Positions 24,359-31,459 of a stretch of DNA of 64,000 nucleotides are shown here, one piece after another. Each line of letters begins with the position of its first letter. Positions within the stretch are counted from its first letter, which is position 1. The notes under the pieces are model-generated. The model was not told the DNA's origin. It was given only the letters and a program-made list of their open reading frames with translations, and ran no database searches. Source of the stretch: an uncultured Bacteroidales bacterium (lineage in GTDB: Bacteria > Bacteroidota > Bacteroidia > Bacteroidales > Paludibacteraceae); the NCBI GenBank assembly GCA_946185835.1, contig CAMHKW010000002.1, positions 62,001-126,000 on the forward strand, written 5' to 3'. Made by a program: the position numbers and the translations under genes.

Positions 24359-25868
24359 ATTCTGTCAGGGCTATCTTCTGTACTTTCCCGTTTTTGATAG
24401 TTATAAATATACCTTGTTTTGGTTGTGTGACTTGTCGTCCCATGAGGTCGAAGAACAGGGTGTTGTTGTCGGTGTCGTTGACTGTCGGTTCTGGCGTTGC
24501 GATGTCGCTATGTGCCTGACTGCTATAACATTCCCATGCATTTGGTATTCCCCATCCCAAACGGATGTCGGGTGCGTTGGCTTGCGAGGCGTGTGTCTTG
24601 ATTAGTTCGATGATTTGCATGTTCGTGAGGTTGGGCAGAGCAGCCCACAGGCAAGCCACCATAGCTGCTGCGAGAGGTGAGGCGAACGAGGTGCCGTTGC
24701 CTCGGCTGGGGTTGCCGTCGACGCTGATGACGCCGCTTGCCGAGCCCATGGTTGCGATGTCGGGTTTGATACGTCCGTCGGCAGTGGGTCCGATAGATGA
24801 GAACGCGCTGTATGTCCTCAGGCTGTCGACGCTTCCGACAGTGAGGATAGAGTCGGCATCGGCAGGTGTGCAGATGTATCTCCATTCTGACTGTGCTTCG
24901 TTGCCTGCTGCGATGCAGAGAATCATACCTTTGCGTGCAGCCATAGTGGCAGCTAAGGAGTTGCGTGCGGTGCGTCCGTCGAGTGTTAGGTAGCTGAAGT
25001 TGGAGGTGGTGTCGTCGAAGTGATAGTAGCCAAGAGAAGAGTTGATGATGTCGGCGCCTATGCTGTCGGCAAATTCGAACGCCACCACTTGGTTGTCGAC
25101 TTCGAGTAGTGACTCATGTTTGTCGTCTTCGCTGCGTATGAGAGCGTAGTCGGCGTCGATGGCAGCCCCTCGGAAACATCGTGAGGTGGTGGTGTCTTGT
25201 CGAACAGCAGCCATGATGGAGAGGACGTATGTGCCGTGGTTGCCGAAAGAGAATAGCGAGCCTACTTCGGGTACGAGGTTGAGTGTGTCGATGATATGTT
25301 CGCGGACGTGGCTGAAGGCTGCTCGTTGGTCGACATTGAGGAAGCCGTTGTCGACAACGGCGATGAGCATGCCGTTGCCGTTGTGTCCGGCTTCGTGCAG
25401 TTTGTCGAGCCCGATCATACGCGTCTGCTGTTCGGCAAAACCGTAGTCTAATAACTCTGTTTCGTTGTCGGATAGGCGGTGTTTAGGCATAGCTGCCTTG
25501 TCGTTGAGTTTGTGTCGGTTGGTACATTCGAGGCTGTCGACGAATGGCAACGTTTTTATTTTCTCGATAACATCTTCGCAGGCTTCTATGGTAGCACCGT
25601 TGAGCCACCGTGAGGTGTGTATTACTCTTGCACCTTGTCGTCGTAACGAATCGAGGTAGGCGGGACTGACGGGCAGGTCGGTGCTGTCGAGGGCGAGATG
25701 TTGAGCCTCGCGACGGAAGAGTGCTCGCTCGCTGAGAAAAAGTTCAGGCTGAGAGAGGGAGTATGGGGAGCGTTGTTTGTCGTGCAGGTAGACGAAGTAG
25801 GTGTCGTCGGCACAAACAAATACCGAGCACAGGTACAAGCATAATATGTATACTATCTTAGTCCTCAT
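24357..25868 (-). CDS. Secreted S8 (subtilisin-like) serine peptidase with C-terminal sorting-type domain
   Basis: Exported protease. Signal peptide residues 1-20 (ends VCA), a propeptide-like region to about 125, then the catalytic domain: Asp in LIAVVDNGF (the usual DTG reads DNG), His in GNHGTYVLSIMA, oxyanion Asn in IAAGNEAQSEW and Ser in GNGTSFASPLAAAMVA. The last 30 residues (FFDLMGRQVTQPKQGIFI, then GKVQKIAL) resemble the C-terminal sorting-domain pattern of Bacteroidetes secreted proteins, suggesting type IX secretion or cell-surface attachment; this is inference from similarity. Substrate unknown. The neighbouring rlmD gene ends 39 bp upstream of its start. Confidence 0.88.
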   Translation of the reverse strand: MRTKIVYILCLYLCSVFVCADDTYFVYLHDKQRSPYSLSQPELFLSERALFRREAQHLALDSTDLPVSPAYLDSLRRQGARVIHTSRWLNGATIEACEDVIEKIKTLPFVDSLECTNRHKLNDKAAMPKHRLSDNETELLDYGFAEQQTRMIGLDKLHEAGHNGNGMLIAVVDNGFLNVDQRAAFSHVREHIIDTLNLVPEVGSLFSFGNHGTYVLSIMAAVRQDTTTSRCFRGAAIDADYALIRSEDDKHESLLEVDNQVVAFEFADSIGADIINSSLGYYHFDDTTSNFSYLTLDGRTARNSLAATMAARKGMILCIAAGNEAQSEWRYICTPADADSILTVGSVDSLRTYSAFSSIGPTADGRIKPDIATMGSASGVISVDGNPSRGNGTSFASPLAAAMVACLWAALPNLTNMQIIELIKTHASQANAPDIRLGWGIPNAWECYSSQAHSDIATPEPTVNDTDNNTLFFDLMGRQVTQPKQGIFITIKNGKVQKIALTE

Positions 25869-25907
25869 GAAGTTATGAATGGGGTGAGGTGCGACAAAAG
25901 TGTGGCT

Positions 25908-27320
25908 TTATCTTTGTTCGAGCAGTACGACGTTTTCACAGTGGTGGGTGTGGGGAAACATATCTACGGGTTGCACTTTGGTGATGCGGTAGTCGTGGTC
26001 GAGCATTTGCAGGTCACGTGCTTGTGTGGCGGGGTTGCAGCTGACATAGACGATACGTCTTGGGGCGGCATTGAGAATAGTGTTGATGACGTCTTCGTGC
26101 ATGCCGGCGCGTGGTGGGTCGGTGATGATGACGTCGGGTCTGCCATAGGTGTCGACGAAGTCGTTGGTGAGTATGTCTTTCATGTCGCCGGCGAAGAAGA
26201 GGGTGTTGTCGATGCCGTTGATTTGGGAGTTGACTTTGGCATCTTCTATGGCTTCGGGTACATATTCGATGCCGATGACGCGTTTGGATTGTCGAGCCAC
26301 AAAGTTAGCTATAGTGCCTGTTCCGGTGTAGAGGTCGTAGACGAGTTCGTTGCCGCTGAGGTTGGCGAAGTTACGAACCACCTTATATAATTCGTATGCC
26401 TGCCGGGTGTTGGTTTGGTAAAACGACTTAGGTCCTACACGGAAGCTGAGGTCTTCCATAGTCTCGATGAGGTGGTCGTCGCCTGCGAAGCATTGTACGT
26501 CGAGGTCAGCGATGGTGTCGTTGAGTTTTTGGTTGACCACATACATAAGCGAGCGTATCTGTGGGAAGGTGTCGCGCAGCTGTTCGAGCAGTAGGCGTGT
26601 CGGCTCGGTCAGTTCTTCGGCGAAGACGACGATGAGCATCAGTTCGCCTTTGGCATTGGAACGCAGGATGATATTGCGCATGGTGCCGCTATGTTCGTGC
26701 TCGTTATAGAAACTCATGCCATGCTGTCGGCAGTAGCTTCTGATGAAGTTGCGAATCCGGTTGTTGATGTCGGGCATGAGGTGACATTGTTCGATGTCAA
26801 GCACCTTGTCGAAGCATCCCGGGATGTGAAAACCGAGTCCGTAGCTGAGGTCGAGTTTGTCGAGTCCTCCGGCAGCGTGTATGGTGTCCCAACTGACGTA
26901 TTTGCGGTCGGCAAAGGAGAACTCGAGTTTGTTGCGGTATTCGTATATCTCGGCGGAGCCGAGAATGGGTGAGATGTCAGGTAGCTCGAGTTTCCCTATA
27001 CGTGTGAGGTTGTCGACCACCTGCTGTTGCTTGTACATAAGCTGTTTCTGGTATGGCAGTATCTGCCATTTGCAGCCGCCGCACTCACCGAAATGCGGGC
27101 ATCGCGGTGCGGTGCGGTCGGGGGAATAAGTGAGGAACTCCAACACACGTGCCTCCATGTAATTGTGCTTCTTCTTAGTCACTTGGAGCCGGACATGATC
27201 GCCGGGGACGCAGTATGGTACAAAGACGACACAGTCGTTGACGCGGGCAAGAGCCTTGCCCTCGGCAGCGACGCCGGTGATCTCGACATCGTCGAATATG
27301 GGGAGGTTTTTCTTTTTCAT
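25908..27320 (-). CDS. rlmD: 23S rRNA (uracil-C5)-methyltransferase, RlmD/RumA type
   Basis: SAM-dependent m5U methyltransferase, most likely acting on U1939 of 23S rRNA. N-terminal TRAM-like domain (residues 8-60; VEITGVAAEGKALARVNDCVVFV), iron-sulfur cysteines in CPHFGECGGCKWQ and further upstream/downstream, SAM motif VYDLYTGTGTIANFVA, and the catalytic Cys in VYVSCNPATQARDL. The family also contains RlmC and TrmA-like proteins, so the target base is by family assignment. Upstream region holds a CCGCCGGTT palindrome and two copies of an A/T-rich segment instead of an obvious promoter. Confidence 0.92.
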   Translation of the reverse strand: MKKKNLPIFDDVEITGVAAEGKALARVNDCVVFVPYCVPGDHVRLQVTKKKHNYMEARVLEFLTYSPDRTAPRCPHFGECGGCKWQILPYQKQLMYKQQQVVDNLTRIGKLELPDISPILGSAEIYEYRNKLEFSFADRKYVSWDTIHAAGGLDKLDLSYGLGFHIPGCFDKVLDIEQCHLMPDINNRIRNFIRSYCRQHGMSFYNEHEHSGTMRNIILRSNAKGELMLIVVFAEELTEPTRLLLEQLRDTFPQIRSLMYVVNQKLNDTIADLDVQCFAGDDHLIETMEDLSFRVGPKSFYQTNTRQAYELYKVVRNFANLSGNELVYDLYTGTGTIANFVARQSKRVIGIEYVPEAIEDAKVNSQINGIDNTLFFAGDMKDILTNDFVDTYGRPDVIITDPPRAGMHEDVINTILNAAPRRIVYVSCNPATQARDLQMLDHDYRITKVQPVDMFPHTHHCENVVLLEQR

Positions 27321-27334
27321 TGTAGGAGCTTGAG

Positions 27335-27424
27335 TTATTTCTTATTTTTGATTTCTTAATGGTGAGATTGATTTTTTATTTCTTATTTCTTAATGGTGAT
27401 GCACCGCCGGTTACAAACCGGCGA
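27335..27424 (+). repeat. CCGCCGGTT palindrome with duplicated A/T-rich segment
   Basis: CCGCCGGTTACAAACCGGCG at 27404-27423 is preceded by two copies of a TTTCTTATTT-TTAATGGTGA segment (about 27342-27365 and 27377-27400), the same accessory segment that sits between the copies at 16.4 kb. It lies directly in front of rlmD, on the upstream side. Confidence 0.7.
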
Positions 27425-27485
27425 TAATGGACGGAGGCTTTACTTGGTGATGGATGTAATCTGCGCCACAAAATTACTCTTTTTT

Positions 27486-27515
27486 TTTGATTGTTGAAAA
27501 TTATTCGTAACTTTG
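27486..27515 (+). promoter_or_regulatory. Promoter for the CHAT-CHASE2 operon
   Basis: TTTG at 27486-27489, 18 bp spacer, TAACTTTG at 27508-27515. The chosen CHAT start at 27565 lies 50 bp downstream. Confidence 0.75.
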
Positions 27516-27564
27516 TGGCGTTTTGTTGATAAGTAAGAATCATGACACTAAGATAAGTCGAATC

Positions 27565-29295
27565 ATGGCACTAAAACATTGTCTTATGCAACGGTCGGTT
27601 GCTATTGTCGTCTTGGCTGTTTTCTCAGTCATGTTGTTTTCCTCATCGGCTAATGCTGAGGAGCTTACGTCGTCTCAGGCTTCGAAGTTGATAGACCAAT
27701 ATAACCGTAAGATGGCGATAGCGTTGCAGCGTTCTCGCACAGAGAACGACCTTGAATATGCGTATAATCTTGCGTTGTTGGGTGATGTGCTGTCGAACAA
27801 GGCGAGTGGCAAGGAGTATAGCTTGTCGAAGGCTCGCAAGCACTTGGTCAAGGCGCAGAGTATATGTCAGAAAGTGGCGCCTAACAGCGATGAGTATCAG
27901 CAGGTGACGCGTATGTTACTCGATTTCTATTTGAGAAACGGCATGCCGGACAAGGGGATGAGTGTGGCAGGTGATTTCTCGAGATGGATAATGAGCAGGA
28001 TAGAAGAGCAGGCTCGCAGCTATCAGGATGCAGAGAAGATACGTGCTCTGTTCATGCCCGACCTGATGCGTCTGATAGAGATATATGCCAAGTCGTATTT
28101 GGGTGCAAAACAACAGGAGCAGTTTTTTGATATGGTACTGATAAAGAAGTACCTTGACAGGATATGCCCGTTGTCGGCAGGTCAGAGTCTGCCTACTTTC
28201 AAAGATGTATGGCAGCGTTTGCCGGGCGAATGTAGCTTGGTGGAGTTTGTTGAATACCGCTCGTCTGACACGTTGGCATACGCAGCTACGGTGATAAGCA
28301 AAGATAAGAAGTCGCCATATAAAATACAACTTACGCTCTCGGAGCAGATGCGTCGGTTGGCGATAGATAACAAGCGGATAGTATGTACTACGCACGAGTA
28401 TTACGACAATGTGTGGTTGCCAATCACTCAGCTTATATCTCTGTATAACACCGTATATTTCGTTCCCGACGGAGAGTTGCATGGTATCTTACTGGAACGT
28501 ATGAAAGAGCCTACCGACAAACGTCATTATGTGTGCGACAGCTATGAGATGCACCGTTTGAGTACTTCTCTTGATATATCTAAACCGTTGAAGCTCAAGA
28601 ACAGCCGTACGCAGCACCTGCGTATGTTAGGTTATGTAGACTATGGTGCCGGCACTGCGTGGCAGCGCTTGCTTGGAACAGCCATGGAGCTGAACGACAT
28701 ATATGAAGAAGCTCAGAAGGCAGGTGTTAGTGATGTGGGGGCGTGGCGTGGCACCGATGTCACCGAAGAGCGCCTGCGTGGTTTTCAGAACGAACACGTC
28801 ACGATACTGCATATAGCCACTCATGGCTATTGCCTTATGGCAGCCGACTCGACACAATATTGTGGTCTGTTGCTTGCCAATGCGAACGCCGCCTGGGATA
28901 GTTTCGATGGAGTAGGGACAGCCAACGATGGTATCGTTACGTCAGAAGAGATGGCACGTATGTATTTCGATAACTTGCAGTTGGTGGTACTCTCGGCGTG
29001 TGGGACCGGCATAGGTGTTGATGCTGAAGGGAAACCGCTGATGCTTAGTGCGCTGCGCGAGGCGGGGGCGAGTAATGTGATACTTAGTCATTGGAGTGTC
29101 AACGATGAAGCTACGCGGGTGCTGATGCGCGAGTTTTATCATAACTACCTGAAAGAAGGCATGAATATGAGTCGTGCCCTCAAGAAAGCGCAGGACGTGG
29201 TGAGAAAAGGCACCTTCGAATACCCGAACCGACCAACGGTGCGTGGCAATGGTGCTGATCCCTATTTCTGGGCATCCTTTGTGCTATATGAGTAA
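27565..29295 (+). CDS. Secreted CHAT-domain (caspase-like) cysteine peptidase
   Basis: A 576-residue exported protein. A signal peptide (residues 1-31, ending ANA) is followed by an all-helical region (about 35-205, TPR-like, weak repeats) and a C-terminal CHAT domain (about 215-576). The clan-CD catalytic dyad is visible as His420 in LHIATHG and Cys479 in VVLSACGTG; other CHAT blocks are VYFVPDGELHGI, and the C-terminal DPYFWASFVLYE matches the usual DPYYWAAFVL-type ending. An open frame with TTG start extends 14 codons further but lacks a typical leader. First gene of an operon with a CHASE2 membrane protein 27 bp downstream and a DUF4384-like protein. Known CHAT proteases are mostly cytoplasmic and activated by partner proteins; a periplasmic one is unusual. 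Confidence 0.85.
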   Translation: MALKHCLMQRSVAIVVLAVFSVMLFSSSANAEELTSSQASKLIDQYNRKMAIALQRSRTENDLEYAYNLALLGDVLSNKASGKEYSLSKARKHLVKAQSICQKVAPNSDEYQQVTRMLLDFYLRNGMPDKGMSVAGDFSRWIMSRIEEQARSYQDAEKIRALFMPDLMRLIEIYAKSYLGAKQQEQFFDMVLIKKYLDRICPLSAGQSLPTFKDVWQRLPGECSLVEFVEYRSSDTLAYAATVISKDKKSPYKIQLTLSEQMRRLAIDNKRIVCTTHEYYDNVWLPITQLISLYNTVYFVPDGELHGILLERMKEPTDKRHYVCDSYEMHRLSTSLDISKPLKLKNSRTQHLRMLGYVDYGAGTAWQRLLGTAMELNDIYEEAQKAGVSDVGAWRGTDVTEERLRGFQNEHVTILHIATHGYCLMAADSTQYCGLLLANANAAWDSFDGVGTANDGIVTSEEMARMYFDNLQLVVLSACGTGIGVDAEGKPLMLSALREAGASNVILSHWSVNDEATRVLMREFYHNYLKEGMNMSRALKKAQDVVRKGTFEYPNRPTVRGNGADPYFWASFVLYE

Positions 29296-29322
29296 GCTGA
29301 TGGAAAACCGACAGATTGGTAA

Positions 29323-30597
29323 ATGAAACTGAAACTACCACATTGGAAATGTAGAGTCAACGTCCGCGAGTTGTGTCGTCGGTGGTGGCACAAGCTGTGT
29401 CCGTCGCGTGCTACGTGGCGTTTGGTGGCGGTAGTGCTGTTGGCGATAGCGATGTCGTTTACGGTAGTGCCGTTGCTGTTGGACTGGAGTGGTGCGATGT
29501 CGTTTTCCGATGACAGCAGGTTTACTCTGTCTGACTTCTATTCGCGCACTGCTTATCATAGCGGTCCTAAGACCGACCACGGCAATGTCGTATGTGTGGA
29601 GATGAGTTCGTCGGAGCGCGAAGACATAGCAACTGTTCTCTTGGCAATAGCTGATACGCAGACGGTGAGTCCGAGTGCTATATGTTTAGACTTCTATTTT
29701 TCTAATTCGCAGAATAATAGCGCCGATAGTCTTTTGCAAGCGGCGATGTCGAAGGCAGGTAGCAGGTTGGTGTTGCCTGTGTCGATAGATGCCGCGGGCA
29801 GGTTGCAGCACTTGTCGTATACGGATACTCTACCTTGTACTGCTCAAGCATCGTATGGCATTATCAATCTTCCCGGTAACTACTTCGTGGAGGTGATGCG
29901 CTCTTATCGTCCGTATTTCCCATGTGAGGACGGCAGTCTTTATCCGAGTTTTGCAGCTGCGTCAATAGAGCTTGCCGGGCGTGAGTCATATTACCTGACC
30001 GACAAGGAGGTAGAGGTCACGTACTCGTTTGAAAACATGGAAGTGGTAAGAGATGTGGATGTAGTAGAGATGGCACAGAGCGACCCTCGCCGACTGCGTT
30101 CTATTGTAGATGATAAGATAGTGTTCGTAGGCGGTTTCGATGATTTGCGTGACAAGTATCGCACGCCGGTCGACGAGCTTTTTGCCGGAGTGTTAGTTCA
30201 TGCCTACGCTGCTAATACTCTGTTGGTGGGCAATAGTGCTCGTCGCACACCGCAGTGGCTTAATATGCTGTTTGCGTTTGTGATAGGTATAGCAATGGCA
30301 TGGTTGCTGACCAACGGAGGTCGGTTCGGAGGTGCCCGAGCTGCTATCGTCAGATTGTTTATATGTCTGACGATTCTGCTGTTACTAATAATAGGCAGTT
30401 ATGTATATGTCTTATTTCCCGATAGCCCTATAATACTCGATTTCGGTTTGTCGGTACGTATGTTTGCCCTTGTGATGTTAGCCACCGACATGGTGGGAAC
30501 GGCAGAATGGATATATGGAAGGATAAAAGGCAGATGGATAGCTAATAGAAGAAAAAAGAGCGCAAAGAAGAGTAGCTTAAATAACACAAATTTATAA
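29323..30597 (+). CDS. Stand-alone CHASE2 sensor membrane protein
   Basis: Inner-membrane protein with an extracytoplasmic CHASE2 sensory domain. One membrane helix at about residues 33-52 precedes the CHASE2 domain (55-300), seen as RFTLSDFYSRT, AICLDFYFS, YGIINLPG, DDKIVFVGGFDDLRDKYRTPVDE and GVLVHAYAANTLL, the last being a family signature. Three helices follow (about 307-400) and a short basic tail. CHASE2 is normally the input part of adenylate cyclases, kinases or phosphatases; here no output domain follows. Its place between the CHAT peptidase and the DUF4384-like gene suggests it presents or senses for the peptidase. It ends 4 bp before the next start. Confidence 0.85.
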   Translation: MKLKLPHWKCRVNVRELCRRWWHKLCPSRATWRLVAVVLLAIAMSFTVVPLLLDWSGAMSFSDDSRFTLSDFYSRTAYHSGPKTDHGNVVCVEMSSSEREDIATVLLAIADTQTVSPSAICLDFYFSNSQNNSADSLLQAAMSKAGSRLVLPVSIDAAGRLQHLSYTDTLPCTAQASYGIINLPGNYFVEVMRSYRPYFPCEDGSLYPSFAAASIELAGRESYYLTDKEVEVTYSFENMEVVRDVDVVEMAQSDPRRLRSIVDDKIVFVGGFDDLRDKYRTPVDELFAGVLVHAYAANTLLVGNSARRTPQWLNMLFAFVIGIAMAWLLTNGGRFGGARAAIVRLFICLTILLLLIIGSYVYVLFPDSPIILDFGLSVRMFALVMLATDMVGTAEWIYGRIKGRWIANRRKKSAKKSSLNNTNL

Positions 30598-30601
30598 TGA
30601 T

Positions 30602-31459
30602 ATGAGAAAGTATTTTTGTTTAGGACTGATGGTAGCTCTGATGTTGCCTTGCATGCAGCTGCAGGCAGAGAGCTACAAGATTAAGTCGTGGGAGAAGTCG
30701 TCGAAATCGGTGTCGACAGAGTATAGTACTGATCGTGAGCAGTACTTGTATCAGACTGTCGATGAGGGTCAGCAGCTGCGTTTGATGCCCTTTGATTCGT
30801 TGACGTTAGTCAGCACCGGTTCGAGTCGGGTGTATACGTATGTCAATGACTCAGAGTCGCAGAGAGTGATGAAACTCAAGGACATGGCACGGCGTAGGCC
30901 TTTAGGAGTGTTGACCGACTTGTTTGGTAAGACGGTGCAACGCAAGAAAGCGCCGGTAGAGTACAAGATGCTGGGTGGGCTGTCGAGAAGTGAGCTTAAC
31001 CAATACACAGCCGACACTGAGCACCTGAAGATCTACAACACCATCTCGCGTGATGTAGACTTATGGAAAGAGGGGCAGCTCAAGCCGCGTACCAAACTCG
31101 AGCTCGCAACCGACACTGTGGATGGCATAATAAGATTTCACATAACCAACAACAGCAAGAAGTCGTATTACGTCAATATAGTGGTTGTCGATATTAAGAG
31201 CGGCGAGATGGATATGGTGATACAATTCCCGGAGCATAGTTCTTCGCCTTTGCTGACGATAGAGCCTAACACATGTCTGTTGCTCAATGAGGTGGGGTAT
31301 GAGCTTGATGAGCAGAGTGAGAAGGCGTTCTTGTTGGTAGTGTCGACCAAGCCATACGATGCCAACTACTTGTCGGCACTTATGTGCTCGAAAAAAATAG
31401 CTGCCACTGCTGACAGCTATTGCAAGTATATATGGTGCGAGCCTGTTGTTACTCAGTAA
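30602..31459 (+). CDS. Secreted DUF4384-like protein
   Basis: A 285-residue protein with a signal peptide (1-22, ends LQA). The N-terminal half is not recognised. The C-terminal part (about 175-270: FHITNNSKKSYYVNIVVVDI, then VIQFPEH, LTIEPNTCLLL, KAFLLVVSTKPYD) has the layout of DUF4384: a strand with N, YxxVLDI-type strand, an LFP-like turn and a VSTxPFD ending. That domain is usually found C-terminal to bacterial caspase-like (C14) or serine-protease-like proteins. Third gene of the CHAT-CHASE2 operon. Its 3' end overlaps the convergent amidase-like gene by 11 bp. Assignment of the domain is from memory of the pattern and needs a profile search. Confidence 0.7.
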   Translation: MRKYFCLGLMVALMLPCMQLQAESYKIKSWEKSSKSVSTEYSTDREQYLYQTVDEGQQLRLMPFDSLTLVSTGSSRVYTYVNDSESQRVMKLKDMARRRPLGVLTDLFGKTVQRKKAPVEYKMLGGLSRSELNQYTADTEHLKIYNTISRDVDLWKEGQLKPRTKLELATDTVDGIIRFHITNNSKKSYYVNIVVVDIKSGEMDMVIQFPEHSSSPLLTIEPNTCLLLNEVGYELDEQSEKAFLLVVSTKPYDANYLSALMCSKKIAATADSYCKYIWCEPVVTQ

